DNA from: Eimeria necatrix
Taxonomy: Eukaryota; Apicomplexa; Conoidasida; Eucoccidiorida; Eimeriidae
Assembly: GCF_000499385.1 (NCBI RefSeq)
Contig: NW_013654102.1
Coordinates: 105,205-169,204, forward strand
Direction of reading: 5' to 3'
DNA: 64,000 nt
Part shown: piece after piece, positions 1 through 14,740 of the stretch
How positions within the stretch are numbered: position 1 is the first letter of the stretch
Layout: each line of letters begins with the position of its first letter
Translations under genes and position numbers: made by a program
The notes under the pieces: model-generated
The model's input: the letters and a program-made list of their open reading frames with translations, nothing else
What the model was told of the DNA's origin: nothing
Databases searched by the model: none

Positions 1-3000
1 CCAAGGGACATGCATGGACTACTGGTGCAGTGCTCGTTCTTTTTTACCATCTACATGAAAATCTCATTGACGCTTCCTCCTCTGAACACAGGAGGAACGA
101 GGTCGAGCGCTGAGCCCATACGCTGACTTGTGACATTAGAGGAAACTGGGGAATTGTTGCGCTGTTGCGTGCAACCGCCAATAACGTTACGCTTTGAAAA
201 AAAGACTCCTGAAGAATCGATTCGAGCATTAACTATCTCCCATGCCAGAAGCACAGTAAGCAATAAGAAGTACAAGCGCACTTAGCGTAAGGAAATTAGC
301 GAACCAACCATTTCATCCTTTAAGGAGTCACTGTTAAAATATCCACGTAATATAGCAGGTATGCATAGTTGCTGTATTTTAGTACAAACGCCTCTCCGTT
401 TTAAAAAACAAGGCCTCGCGAATGCGTTTAAGCGTAACAGTCTCTGCCGTTGGATAAGTCTCTCTCAGCTGACGCCGCCAGACGACTCAAAATGGCATTT
501 CTCACAGCACCCGAAGTGTTTACGCTTTCGGCTAAGGTGCTGCAATCCCCGTTTTGCTGGCAAGATGTGCCTTTCATCGACAAATGGAATCTGTTCCACT
601 GTTGACACCAGTCACTGGTTTCCACGATGTCTTACTGAGATCAACTCTGCTTGCTAGAGCAGGAGCTTCACGGACATTGCATTTCCCGTGCTTACCCATA
701 TTTTATGTGTCGCACTTATGGCATGCGCAGGAAATTTATGCACGTGCTTACAGCTTCTGGTCATCGGTTTACAATCTTGGAGGCTTAGCTCATCGGTGAT
801 ATGTTGAAGGTCTCTGTCCACCGATGAAGCTTGAAAAATGTCGTACGGCAGAGAAGGGAGCATATACACTTTTAAGTCTCAAGAAAAAGGGCACACGCAA
901 GTTCAAGGCTCCAGACAATCCTGCTAAAGCTCGGTTAGTACAGGCCCTTACATGTGCTCGGCTAAGACCCAATGGAGGTCCTTGAAGTCAAACCAGCGTG
1001 GTTCATGTAGCGTCAGACAAGGGACTGCTCTGCCGCGACATCAGGAATGGCAGGAGTGCTTGAGCATCTGGGCCTTTGGGGATGTGGAAGAACTCTGGAA
1101 CTTTCATATATAGTAGATCGTCGCGAATCACTCTCTCTCAAAGGACAGAACGTCTTAAATCGCAGAGTTCTCCTGAGCATATGCCCAACACCGGTACGTC
1201 GACCTAGCTCTATCTGTGGATAACTTTCTCACGGGAACAACGCATCTTCTGAAGGAGAATCGGGCTCTAGAGATTTAGAATATTGCAATAGCGAGGTGCG
1301 AGACCCGTACCTCTAAGTGGCACTGAAATGTTATAATAATTGGCCGCGTGAGTAGATGCTCCAACATCAGCAAGTTTCTTTGAGCGGCTGGAAATATATT
1401 CTCAACTCGTCCCTGGAAGGGATTCAACCATAGCAGTCTGAGCTGCAGGACGGTTTGAGGAGCTCAAAACTTCTCTTGGGGGTTCCGGGGACTAACTATT
1501 TTTACAGCGGCGGGAAAACTGTGTAGAAAAAGCACGCGACACTCATGAGCTTCTTTTCGCTCTTCCAAAGCCCCTCTACAATGAATATAATCAAGAAAGA
1601 GATTATGTGCGCCATATTGCCATCCTGGTTCGTTGCACTCTCACTTGTATGGGCTGTGAGACAGCATCCAATCGCCGCCATTGATACGCCTTGAGATCTC
1701 TTGACGAGATCTTGTCCATAACCATTGCGAAGGCTAAAGGAACTAAAGTACTAAGCTACTCCAGCACTTTCCATTATGGCCCGCTTCAGGCTGTTCTTCT
1801 GCTTGCGCCGACATCAAAAGGAACTACAGAAATGGACCGCTGGGACCTACGATCGAGAATACGCATAGGAGCGCAGGAAGCAGCGATGCATGCCGCTCAC
1901 TGAACCAACCAGTTCGCAGCGTGGCCGGGCAGGGAGGTGGAAGCATCCGGATACACTGAACCATACCTGTCGCCGGACACGACGTATTTCTGCAGCGAAC
2001 GAACATGGAATGACGGTGCTTGGCGTTTTTGAATGCATAAAAGGTGCCCTCAGTGACTAGCTTGGTTTGAGAGCCTAAGCAGACACTCCGGTCGAAAAAG
2101 ATAGGAGCTAGCGCAGGCTGAGTTCACTTGCACTTACACTGGACACTTGCCACCTCAGGCAAAGGCCGAGCAGCCGTGACCACTAAAGCTTATCGAGCTA
2201 TAGGCAACCTATCGCGTACGCTATCCTGTGCACTCCAGCTAGACGCCAATGCGTACCTATTCGCGATACGCCGATACGCCGTAGCAAAATTGAGAGGCAG
2301 CTTATTCCCGTAGCTAAAACCATTGTTATGCAAGGCATTCCTCACAGTTAGAGACTTGCACCAACGGGTCCTTCCTTTCCTGGTACAATAATGTGCGTTA
2401 AAACATTCTCGGGACTTTCTGACTAACAGTCACGTGAGGACGCGCACTTTGAGCGACATTTGCCCGCCTAGTGTTCCAGAGGCTTTCCACGGAGCTAGCG
2501 AGGTCTAGTTTCGCTCTGCATATGGATGCACTGGAGCAGCATGCTAAGCACAGTTTTCAGGTTGTGCGTTTGGTTTTCTAAAATGCACAAACAGCCTGAT
2601 GCTCACGTGAAGCGCCAGAATTGCTGATGTGGAGAGCTCCGGTGAAGGGAAGACCCACATATAGTTCACGATGCCAGGTAAGTCCTGTTTATGAACTTAT
2701 GCTCAACAGGAGACGATGGACTGAATTTTCGTGGTGCTGGCCAATCATCAAGGGTTTTCACGGCCGCTTCCAGAGACTCGGTAGGAGCCAGCAAAAGTGA
2801 ATGTTTACTAAACCCAGCATTCATAGAGATTTCTCATCTGCAGGACGCCTAATCGTAAGATATGGACATTCAGCCTAGGCGCGCACATCAAAGTACTTTG
2901 AGGAAAATCAGGAAGGCCAATAGAGAAAATGACCGCCAGAGAAGGCACTGTAGTGCAAAAGTCCAATGCAGTAGCGCACATCTCAGGAGTTACACAGACC

Positions 3001-5519
3001 GTTGGTTCCAGACGGTTTATCTTCGCAAAAAGTTTTTCTTTGAGTTTAACAACTCCACTATGTGAGATGTATGCCACTGTTTCCATGGCGTTGGCAATCC
3101 CTCTAACCAGGTTCAGACGAGACGCCGTCACTGGAGGTGGAATTTAGTGGACTTATTTCGCACCCAGAAAACGTTTCATGATCACGCAGCTCCTCTGTGC
3201 CCGCATGTTCACATTTGCAACAGACATTCCCCAGGAAAATACATACGATAACTGAACACGTAATGTTGACAATGTGACATACATCCACTTGATGCTTTAA
3301 AGCACTCTTTAGTATTTGCATACTTAATCAACATAATTTGGTTCATTTCACGCTGCAGCTCTGTTCTGCCGTGCCTGATTCATGTTTGACACTGGTGCGT
3401 GTTCTGTCGGTCGCCTCGCACGCTGGACAACGCAGTCGCAAGGAAACCTAAGAATCCTTTCACCCCAAAACAAACCGCTGCCGAATTTGTGCTGTGTATT
3501 TCTGCAATAATTTTCTTCCTGCTAGGCCCTTTTGAGCTCTCAGTTTCTTAGTAATTAGCTTGGCCGCCGACGGAAAAACCTTTTGGTTCGAGTCCAGTGG
3601 TGTCGTAGGCTCGGCATTTGGCAGCCTCCTCCTCACTTCTCTTTTCTTTCATGCTCCTGTAAACGCGCGCTTGAGAGTGACATCGAGTTCAGCTTCCTGC
3701 CGAAGAAAATCTTTTTGTTACAGCGTATTTCGGCATGATGCCAATGATGAAAGAAATACCTCGCTACCTTAACAGCGTAGCTTTCGGAGATTTGCTGGAA
3801 ACTCATAGCTGCATCCGCTGCACGCATAGTGACTTTTTTTGAGTATTTAGGGAAGTAGATGCAGCGAGGTAAGGACAGCGCCGTGTCTTTTTAAACCAGC
3901 CTGAGCGACCCTCACAGCCAGTATGCGTGTGAGCATAAAACTTTGCGTTTCTGTATTCCTGCCAACTTCCAGCAACTTACTCTGCATTATGGCGACCTCA
4001 ATAGGATAATGAGCGATCTGTCGACGGCTGCGGCTCTGATGACGTTTAGCGAAGTATCCCTTTCTCTACAACTTCATCTATGCTCTTTTGGAAGCACATA
4101 GCTTACGCTCCGAATCGGCAAACATCAGAGCACTGCCTCCTCGCAGCCCACAGCGCTTGCTGAAAGGACATCTCAAATTCGTAGAATCACGGATAATACA
4201 AATGTCTCAGCTGGAAGAAGCTTTTCTGCAGTGAGATTCTGTTTGGTTTGTATATAGAACCATCAGCCTGTGCTTCGGCTTGCTGCACTTTCGTGGTAAT
4301 ATGATTTGTTAAAATTTGTAAGGTTGCAGTTCGCGCCACTTCAAAACGTCATGGAAACAGCTGCCAAAATCGCGTTTGCTCGAATAATTTATGCAGAGGT
4401 GATGCTAACACAATGATAATGATGATGAATATCCGCTGCGAATGAATGGGCCCACGTTGCATCACTGTCGAGATGAACTGCGGATCTGTAGCGTCGTTGT
4501 GTTTAAACATCAACGTAGTTGCAAAATCAATGTCGGACACTTCCAAGCATCCTCTACAGTGTCAAAAGTGCCGGCGATGAAGGCACTTTCGGCATTTCAC
4601 TGAATTTCATCCTCAAGCTAAACGTATTCAGAACGGCTCAAAAGACTGAAGAGACATATCGGTGCAACTAACCTAAAAATGACCGTTGCAAGTACCCTTT
4701 TCAAGGGGTTAAATAGTCTCAATCGCGCAGCATGAGATATTCCAGACCTGAATGCACGCGCCTGGTCGCTTTCTGGAACATTTCCCACTGCTTGGTATTC
4801 TATGTTCGGGCGTTGGAGCACTCATTTTACTCAACGCTGCACTCTAATGATCGCACTACTCCAATTTTTCGAACTACTCTATGTCCATTGCAGCGGTTAT
4901 TATCATTTGCATCGCAGTGCACTAGGGTGTTGCGCTCTGTGAACACCACTAGTGTGTCAGCCGCCCTGGGCATCCTTTGATCTGCGTTCTTCTGGTTATC
5001 TACTACTCCTGTGTTAGGTTGAAAGTCATTTTGCAGCATTCGCGTAAAGCTATATTGACGGTTTGTTGCTAGCAGTAAAAGCCAAGTTAAGATGCAGCTA
5101 TCCAGAGAATGCGTGTTACGGCGCCTTATGATATCCAACTACAAAGCGTGTAGGGCTCCGTCTGCCCTTCGGAATATATTCCAGGATGCGATCAATGGCA
5201 CTACCCCTTAACGGCGGCTGTTAGCATGTGCTTGGACTGCTAATACGTTCACAGTGCTCGCACGGAATTTCTTATGCTACGCTTAAACAAATGGAAAGAT
5301 GGCATCAGACTCCATTCCTCATGCCGAACCTGTTTAAAGTCTTATCCAGAGTCGAGCCGAGAATAAGCTCCTGGGTGGTTCCGCACCGCATCGATTCTAC
5401 CGTATAATCCGAGCAATCACAAGGACTTTGAAATTGTTTCAACCTGTTGTGACGAACCAGATGTTCCATGATGCGTCTGGCGCAACTAAATGGAGCAGTG
5501 AGCCTGAGTGATCAACGCG
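1..5519. other. Gene-poor stretch, no supported gene
   Basis: All open frames here are short (about 100 codons or fewer), overlap on both strands, and lack paired splice signals or recognisable domains. No RNA gene or triplet repeat was seen. A T-loop-like string near 3586 was checked and did not fold as a tRNA. Confidence 0.5.
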
Positions 5520-5863
5520 ATGCATTACTGGGGTATCTTTTCGTGCGCATTTCTTTTGGCAATTGGGCTGGCCGTTGTCTACTGCATCAATTGGCAAAGT
5601 TCCGTGCAACCTACACGTGGTGCCTTAATTCTAATGCCTTTTGTGTATCATCATGCCGGGATCGCTGCCGGACCGGTAAGAACATACGCCAGCAATGGTC
5701 TGCATACCCTCCTTTCTTGTCTTTGCAGGTTTCTTGTCCGCTTGCTTGGAGGCTTAACGTACCCCTTATTACCGTGCCCCCTCTCGTGAGTTGTTTTGTG
5801 CGGCTGAGGATTTACTTCGTCAACCGCTTGCCCATGTCGAGCAAAATCTTACGAAAAACGTAG
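5520..5863 (+). CDS. Candidate two-exon small membrane or secreted protein
   Basis: Not recognised. An ATG at 5520 opens a 52-codon exon with a hydrophobic N-terminus (FSCAFLLAIGLAVVYC), which could be a signal peptide or signal anchor. The exon ends in phase at a good donor (GTAAGA, 5676). A strong pyrimidine-rich acceptor (TTGTCTTTGCAG, ending 5728) follows 53 nt later and restores a frame that stays open to a stop at 5861-5863. The spliced product would be 96 aa. The 53-nt intron matches the size of an intron in the FATP-like gene at the other end of the window. Read without splicing, two overlapping frames appear in the same place, neither with a domain. The gene may continue into further exons, since a Cys-rich frame lies at 5791-6024. 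Support is frame plus splice signals only. Confidence 0.3.
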
Positions 5864-8800
5864 GCTTCCTATTGCTGATGTGTAGCCATAACATGCGCTC
5901 TTCAATCTGTAGTAGCTGCACTAACGCTCAGTATATTCTGTACAGAATATTGAGTTGCTGTGCTGACTGCGGCGCGTCTCCAGAGTTTCACACCGAAAAT
6001 GCCTGGCTGTCTGAACACTCCTGAAGGATCCACCCATTTCTCTTTGAACCATCACGACGCTCTTTCTGTACATCATAGTGACATGGTGCACCAGGAAGAA
6101 AGCGGAGTTCTAAGGAGCACTTGATTGGTCAAACTTTGTTTACCCTAATTATATGCATCGTGCTTGCTTTGACATCCCCCCCGACTGTGCAGGCAAAAAT
6201 GCTTCACCGTCTGTATGGCACCCGCTGCCTGAAACATTTAAGCAATAGCATTCCATCAAGCAACAGCTCATTGACCATCCCACAACTAAAGGCTGTACGC
6301 AGGAGTTCTTGCTAGCAAGCATAGACCTCGGTTTACAGAAGGATTATGGAGGCCATGCACGCCTGCACCTGTGTCTCGTCGTGTATACACCTCGATTACA
6401 GCTCTTCGGCGACGTGCGTGAGAACGCGTTACATGGCAGAAATAACGGGTGTACATTTGTCGCTCACTGTCGGAGACAGATCTCCTTCTGCATCAGCAAG
6501 CAGGTGGTGCATTTTCCATCGACCAGTCTTCAGTAGCGGGAAAAAATCCTAAACTTCTCACACCCTTTTTACTGTGAGCACTAATTGCACGCAAAATTTT
6601 GTTTTCGTCTTAAAGGGTGATGGAATGCCGGAGAGAGTTAATACCTTTCAACGCATATACAGGAGGCATAACCCTGGCACTTCAGGGGAAATTGAATAAG
6701 TGATTCAACTCATCATTTACCGGGGCCTCCCGGGAAAAGGGAGCCTTTTGTATTTTCTGCAAAGAAGATATGGTAGTGACAAAACACGTTGGGGATGTCA
6801 CTGTACATGAGCCAAATGGTGTCGAATTTTGCGCGTGCGAGCATTTCAAATATCTCTCCTGAACGTTTTCAAGTGAAGCATCGGATGTTTCAGACAAGCA
6901 TTACGCCAATACTTATGCTAGTTTACTCGCTTCTGGAAGGCTATGAAGCACATTGCCGAAAACGATGCTAGTAGAGTCAGGTCGTCCGTGAATGAGAACT
7001 CCTATCAAGACTGTGAGCATTTGGCTGGATGCCGTGTAAAGGGAAGTGCAGATATCCGGCGCTATGCCATGAGTATTCTGCCTTTGGCGTCTAAATAACG
7101 AATGAACCCGAAAAAAAACGCGCGAGCGCCTCCGGTTTCCATAATTCAGTGGGCGGTTCTCTTTCAACAAACTGGAGTTCTATATGCGACGGCCTCGGTA
7201 TAACGCTGCTGCAGACGGAGTTGTTACAGCTGGCCTTTGTGTTTGAAAGATCAACGTGAGTGGTTGAAATACGCAGTGAGCTCGCCGCTTTGGTGGAGTC
7301 TTTTGGCGGGTGGGAGCCGCAAGCCCATTGTGGCAACAGGCCACATCCCGACTTCTTCACGCGGACTTCCTACTTCACCCTCTAATTATCATCATCCCCT
7401 CGTCCACAGACAAAAGTGTTCTGGCACTTCCTGTCTTCTGTGTACTATCCATAACCTACAGGGTGGATATTTCAGATGATATGAATCGTTCTAAGAATTC
7501 TACGTGAACATGATATTTCAGCAGAGCTACACGAAAAGCACGGGAAAGTATGAGGCTTGTCCTTTTAACAGTTAGCAGCTCTCGTTTTTTGGGTTAGCAC
7601 GTGTGCTGTGTTGGTGCCTTCTCTACGTCGGGCTGTGCAACCTAGTGGATGGGCTCACGTGTGTGGAATACTATTGTCTTGCACAAATTTTATAGATGCG
7701 TGCATCACTATTAGCAAGGGGACTGTGTAAATCGAATCTTATATGCAGTTGAAACGCCTTTGCCGAGAAGCTACTGGAAAGAAGGCGACTGGCCTTACTG
7801 CACAGCTGTATGACAGAGAACAATACAAAAAGTGTCAGATCCGGTGGAGGACGCGGGGCCATTTCTATGCCACTACTGTCAGGCAATAGGAAGGGAATTA
7901 GAGACGATTTGGCTGACACCATACAAGCATGCAGTTAAGCGTTTTAACTGCTATAAACCTGTCTGTAAGGGTCACTACGTCTATCCACACAGACGTAAAG
8001 CACTTCCTTAAGCATGGAATGCCTTCGTGCTGAATTACCTTAGGGTGCGCATCTAATAGAGGTGATCCCCATTCGCGAGTTGAACGAAGAGAATATCTGA
8101 TGAGGTGAACTGCAGGATGCGTACAGGGGGTAACGTGCAAACACATTCTGGTAGACGAAAAAGGAAGATGCCTGCAGGCAAAAGCACGCGCATTATAAGT
8201 GCTTTCGCGCCTGTCTGCTCCCTTCACTAGTTATAGACGCTGGCAGAATGGCGTTCCTCCACTATGCTTGCGTCTACTGGATTCATGCAGCACTCCATGA
8301 AAACAGTTTGCTCGACTGAAAAATGTAACATACGAGGGGTGGTTCGGTTCTGCTTAAGCAGCCGATCGCCTTCTCATGAGCTACTCCAGTGCCATGGTCT
8401 GGCTGATGTATGTACAACTAGTAGTACTCCATATGTCCTGGTACATTGCTGTGCGAAGAAGCATTTTAGGAAAGCAAAAGAGAAGAGCAACTCCGAAATT
8501 CATACGTTATTTAGATAATGTAGCGTGCTCCATGGAAGAAAAACCGTAGAAGTCGACGTCGGCTACAGTCTGCAAGCCGGTAGACTGTCGCAGTCAGAAA
8601 CATGAGATTCTAAGGAAAAGATCAGTTCGCTTTTGTTCAGTTTAATAGAACTCGAAGGATTTGTGAACTTAGATTAGCCGCTTCCCGGCCGTTTGGCGAC
8701 TTCACAGCTGTGGGAACCAGAAGGTCTGCTGATGACTTCAAGACGTTAAAAGCAGCAATGCTGCGTGCGGAGGGAAGCGCGTTCCCTGATCCATAGTGGT

Positions 8801-11800
8801 ATGTACTGTTGTCCTGATAATGCGAACATTAAGCTATGCTGCTTGTTTTTACTTTATTTACAGTTAGTGTGATGCAGGCTTAAAGAATAGCCGACGACAG
8901 GACGTTTAATGATAAGCAAAGAGCATGAGAGTCTTGACAGGGAACTTATATGCCTTTGTTAAGCTCATAGCGCAAATGGGAAATCAGGAATATGAGTAGA
9001 AAGTGCCCAGTCTTGGTTTTTGATGCGATCTCACACTAATAAAAACGCCCTATCTGACGTGGCGTTTGCTTCGCCCAAGTGTAATCTAGCAGCTAGATAG
9101 CTTTCTTGACTGTATATTCTTCCTGACTATCATACAAGGCTTGCAACAGTTAATACTTAAAGCAGTGCTGTGTAGCTTACCAGAGCCGTGGATATGCACG
9201 TCCGGCATGTTATGGCTCACCATGTATCTCTGCTACACAAAAAGGCTCCTGTATCGAAGCGGTTTCGGGGATATATCGCATGAACGGAACAACATTTGCA
9301 AGACTATTGTAGAAGCAAATGCATAGCTTTGGTTAATGCGTTAGTTTGAAAGAGCAAGAGGCATTGGGAGTTTCCCGCATCTTTCAATCTTTCTCTTGGT
9401 TGGCGTTAGGATTGGCTCGTCAGTCCTGATCTTGTCCAGCATATTTTCCATTAATGCTGTCTGAAAATGGCTTCAATGCATTTGGAAATGTTTCGGAGTC
9501 CCTGCCCATTATGTGCTCCGCGCACACAAGGTCCTGTGCAATCTAAAGTGGGTACACTGAAAATTAGTTGCATCCTGCGCTACAGTTGCGCGGATCCGCT
9601 TTCCTGTTTATAAATGCGTTCCACTGATCTCATCGCTTTTCGAATTGTGAGTTTCAAGCTGCCATGAACTCTTGGAAAATTTATGAATATTTTGTCTCTT
9701 CGTCCACTGCATAGGCTTGTAGATATCGCAAATAGCGATGCATGGGCAATACGAGGATAGCGTTCGATTACTCTCAACACACACCAAAGATACTGATGGT
9801 AGTCGAGATATGAGTGTTTCCGGTGTCTCACCGTCGTTACTGCGTGTTGCTCAAACTAGGAGTGAAAGAGTATAAGTTTTGGAAGAAAGCTGCTCATTGC
9901 AGCTCTACCGCAGGATGGGGCATATTCTCCATCATAGCTGGTCAAATTGCATACCACCTGTCTCGTGACTCAGCACGTACATTAGAAGTTCCTTTCATAG
10001 TTTCCATTAAAATGGGTTGAAGCTGAGCCGGCGACTTGTGAAGTGGAACACGAATTGATGCATGTGAATGAATAGGCTAGACAATGGAGAACTTTGCTTG
10101 CTGGGCTTTGGAGTGAGGTGAATGTCTCCCAAAAGAAAAGGAGGAACGTTTGGAGGGAACCTTAACTCCTACAGCACGCCCAAAGCCAGGGACCAACCGT
10201 CTTCACTTGCCGAGCTTGACAGCTACCGAGTGTGGCTAGGCATAAGTAGAACATTATCGCATAACCTATACACACTGCACTGAGCTTCCGTTGCATGCAG
10301 GGCGATGACCGATGCGGCGCATCGACCTGCGGCGTAGGGGGGTACACCTATCTCATGATTGGCCGCTCCTTGCTTTCTCCCGCTGGATGTGCTGCTCGAA
10401 AAGCGCCAGGGAGGTACTATGATGACACCATATTCATCATTCTCTCCTTTGGTAGGATTGTCACATGAGGACTCCTCGTCGCTCAGCACCTCCTGAGCAG
10501 CACGTTCAAGCGCGGCAAAATCCGCATCATTTTGAGCGGAACTTTGTATCGTTGTCTCGCATTTAGTGTTTTATGCGATATTAGAGAAAGAGAAACCAGG
10601 AAAGCGGTCGAAAGCAACAGTGCAGCGGTCGCTGCTTCAGGCACCGCCACGTGAACCCAGGCAGGAGCTTAGCTCGCTGAAAACACAAGCAAAAGCATGC
10701 TTCCTGGGGGGGGCTTAGATGGAAGAAAATGGTAAAATACCATTTCGTTGTCATCTGAGCAGTGGACTGCGGCTGTATTTCCAGCAGCTATGCAGCATGC
10801 AAAGATACAGAACAAGACAACTGCAGAGCTAAGCAACGCTAGGCGCTTAATTTACAATGCCGCAGATAACTAGTGCCAGGCAGCGGTTTCTAACTAGCGG
10901 AAGAACAGTGAACACATTTTCATAGAGATCTAAATGCTACTGCTTTGCTTTCAAAGCTGCTTGTGTAATTCTGTCCGTTGATTGCGTTATTGGTAGTGGG
11001 TGATTAGAAAAACGAGGTAGGAATAAAGAGTCAAAAATAAAATTTAAGTTCCACTGCATGCAACTTGTGACCCAGGGGAGCACCTGCAATGGAACTGTCG
11101 CTGAACTCTTGTTGGCCTGTCAATACTGGCGAAATACCGGGCAAGTGCTAGTGCAACAGCATGATGTGCGGCTGGACAGTGTAGCATGCTTAGAGGACAT
11201 TTTGCGCGCGCAATATCCGACGAGAAAAATGTTGCAGCAAGCATTCATTCGCCTGCAAACAAAGAGGTTTAAGTTTCACCAAATAGTGATCTAGTGGCTA
11301 GTTTAGCTATTTCCATGCTAAACCAAAACCATTTTATGTATGAATCTAGTGTAGCTTTTGAAATAGTAGTAGCAATATGCACCCGACGAGTGTCGGGAGA
11401 TGCGGTTCTTTTCGCAAGTCAAACTTTTCACATTGAATCCAAAGGAGACCGGTTGTTCACAAATGCTGAGAGCAACATGTGCCGCTCTATAAGCCGTAAC
11501 AATGGCGCTATAGTATAAGGATGCAGAACATAGAAAATCAACCCAACTAAGAAGTTATGAATCGGATGTCGTATATGGACGTAAAGAGAAGTCCACCACA
11601 AAGCACTAGAACAGGCGACGGTATGCAGCGTTAACAATGTAGCTTCTTGCGAGTAGGACTTGAACAATCCAGAACTTTCTCCTGTATAGAAAGAGAACGA
11701 AGCACACTAGAGAGCACGTCGAATGTGGTGTCCCTAGAGACGTGACGGGGCTGTTCCTGGTTCATATTATGTTTCAACATAATGCCTGCTAGTCCCAAAT

Positions 11801-14488
11801 TATGACAGTTCAATTTATGGAACTAAAAATCCATTGAACCGTGTGCACTCCAGGATTGCATGACGCTGTTGAATTATAGTGACCGACTCAGAGCCGTATA
11901 AATGTGCTTCGTTTTGTAAAGCCGAAGAACGCAAATAACTGAATGCTCACATCCACCGTTGGAAGGATTACGTCACAAATGCCTCATATTCTACCACTAG
12001 ACACTGCGCCATATCGTACCCCAAACTAAATATCATCATGCAGAGGGAGCAAAGGAAGACGAAATTTCAGCCACAAGAAGCAAATGGAGACATGCGTACA
12101 GTTGTTCCTATGCGTAGAGGAATATGACGCAGTTTTCAGTTTCTCCATGCTGAAATTTATGTCCTACATATTTTTGTTTGATATTGCTTCAGACGCAATA
12201 TCATGCCAACACTAAGCAAACGTTTGTGAGCAAATGGGTATCCATCACAGGATGCACGTAAAGGCATTACGAGGCCAAGAAACGCGAGCGTAGTCTGCGA
12301 ATTTTTCCGTATTCTGAAGCGTTTTTAATGCAGCAGCTGCGTCGAAATAGCAGAGCAGCTGGTTAAAAGCATGATGACGGCTTGCGCAACGTGTGAAGTG
12401 TGAACCGCATGTAAATAGTAGAATACCGTAAAAGCGCTACAATTCCTAGAAATCTTTGATATGATCTGCTGTGAGCGTTGTACGAAACTACTGTGTGTTC
12501 TACTCGCACTTCTTCTTGCTGCTCTTCGCCGGACAGCGCGTAGGGACGCCAACCGGACTGCGTGGTGCCTGACCAGCTCAACTATTAGCCAGTTAGTCTG
12601 TCTCTTCGTTGGCTGCCACACACAGGCAACATTTCATATCTCATTCCTGTGTCCCTGTCGCAAAAAAAAACAACTCTGTGACCGTGAATAAACACGATCT
12701 CACTTAGAACGAAACAAGCAAAAGAGTTCTGCAATCTTTAACCAGCAAGAGAACGAATCCACAGAAAAAAACTTCAGAGCTTCGCTTTCTGAGGTGTCCA
12801 CAGAGTAATGAGCACACATACTAGCGAAGCGTGATTAGCTGACATTCGAATCTTGTGCATGATTTTATGGACCTGGAAGAGATCAAACAAATGAACTGTG
12901 AAATGCTGCAGCCGAAACTTTTGGACAAAGGCTTCAGGTACTGATCAGGACGACACAGCAGTAAACAGCATATAGGCTCTATAGCACCGTTATAAAAGTG
13001 TATGCGTACATCACCTATTGCATTCATCTTTTTAATCCTTTTTACTGTTGATATTTAGCGAGGTTCACGCCGCGGTAAACCGACGGCGCGCAAACACTAT
13101 ACCGCCAGTGACACTACTTCGAGAAAGTGCACCTATAATACCTTTATGTCAGCTGAAGAACAGCGAACATACATCGAATAAATACGCCAGGCTAAAGGCG
13201 TTTGTGAAGACTCACATGACTGCCTGATTCTGACAGGCCATACCTTGCGATGCAGTTAAAATATTGCGGAGTTGACACTGTAATGAAAGTAGATTATGCG
13301 TATGTTCAACGCGTAAACGGAAGAATAACCGTCTAAAAGGTGTTCGGCTTTACATGTAGTACTAGGAAAAATATGTGCTGTAATCCTCGCATACATGTGC
13401 GCGTTTTCGCTCTTTTTCTTTTATTCAAACACCAGGGAGTCCAACCGCCTAAAATAGTGTATTTTGTTGATACATATGCACGGAAATATACACCTTGCCT
13501 CGCAGTTCCCATTGTCCAGGCCTTTTGTAAGTGCGTTGGGTGAAGTGAGTCATCTGGGCGTTTGCGACTCCGGAATATTGAACTAAAGCAAATAATACTT
13601 CTTTAGGGGCCTCATAAGGCGAAGACAGTGGAACTGAAGGAGCCCCCCAAGCATACCATGGACGACACCAAAAAGAGAAGACGGAGTTACAGCCGCATAA
13701 CTAACGAGTAAACGCAGTAGCATAGTCGCCAGTGCGTGAAAAAATATCTCAGTGTGTCACTACTAAGAGTAACGCTGCAATGAATATGACATCACGTGAT
13801 GTGCATGTGATGCACAGATCATTTTATTCAGCCACTGAGGAGCAATCGTTGTCCACTAGCCCCAAAATTTTGGACATTATTTACACCGCTTGCATTCAGG
13901 TCATTTATCTCACGCTGGACCACAAGAATACGATAGCGGTTCTACGGTAAAGTTCAACGTTTTTCTTTCTACGTTGCATGAAAAAATTTACTATCATTAT
14001 CACCTTACTTTGAATTTGTTGGGCAAGCTAAACAAAGTAAGTAGAGTTGCTGTTTCACACTAACGTTCTCCCTGAAGCCACTGTCAGTCTCGCGGGTGTG
14101 GCCCTACAGAATTATTGCCTCTTCTTAGCATAGCATTCCTGATGGCAAGCTATTGCGACGTATGATAGATACAATCTTTACTATTGTCGTGGTCCCGCAA
14201 TTTATAGACATGCGCGAAGTACACTACTGCCAAGATTCCTTAGGTCTTTTTTTAGGCTTGTATCCGCTTGAGCCTGGACGGCTAATAATAATAAAAGGCG
14301 CATTATTCTGAAAACGCAACGACTGCTACAAGGTGAAGCTAAATCGTCCCAGCCGTTTGTTACCGGCCGGTAGATAAATATATTTACACTACTTGTGGTC
14401 AGCGATAATGCTTTTTTGCCTTCGTGCATGATACATTCAGCACAAATTTTCACACCTATGCGAACCGGCAGCATCAACGTCACAGCAT
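5864..14488. other. Gene-poor stretch, no supported gene
   Basis: Only short overlapping frames are seen. The most protein-like is 11058-11294 (plus, 78 codons), but it has no splice partner and no domain. Base composition is even, without CAG triplets. Short homopolymers are present, for example a G run near 10705. Confidence 0.45.
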
Positions 14489-14740
14489 CTATCTGACATT
14501 AATCCTAGAAGCTAAGATGATGTAGTGCTCAACTAAGAGCGTAAATGTGTAGTGATCTAGTTTAGAAGCCACAAGGGTTTCAGCTCGTTCCTGGAGTCGC
14601 TTCCTCCATACCATTCCTAAAGAAATTTTTACGTAACCTACAATCACCTTGAATAGGGCTTTTGACTCGCGTGATCGTAGAGATGTTCCACTGATGGGAA
14701 GGAGTATGAGAATTAAAAGGATTCCGCTAAAGATAACCAT
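14489..14740 (-). CDS. Small ORF with signal-peptide-like start
   Basis: Not recognised. A frame of 83 codons starts at an ATG (complement of 14738-14740) with a strongly hydrophobic N-terminus (MVIFSGILLILILLPISG) followed by charged residues. That pattern suits a secreted or membrane-anchored protein of a coccidian parasite. There are no repeats, no Cys pattern and no neighbouring exon that can be tied to it. An 83-codon frame is within what chance gives in 64 kb, so this is a weak candidate kept only for its signal-like start. Confidence 0.18.
   Translation of the reverse strand: MVIFSGILLILILLPISGTSLRSRESKALFKVIVGYVKISLGMVWRKRLQERAETLVASKLDHYTFTLLVEHYIILASRINVR

Noticed and set aside
3560..3620. 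GGTTCGAGTCC string resembling a tRNA T-loop
   Set aside because: No A-box, no acceptor-stem pairing and a weak T-stem; not a tRNA.
5468..5863. 131-codon plus ORF read without splicing
   Set aside because: It shares its second half with the spliced candidate, but its first half is less protein-like than the overlapping hydrophobic frame and ignores good splice sites.
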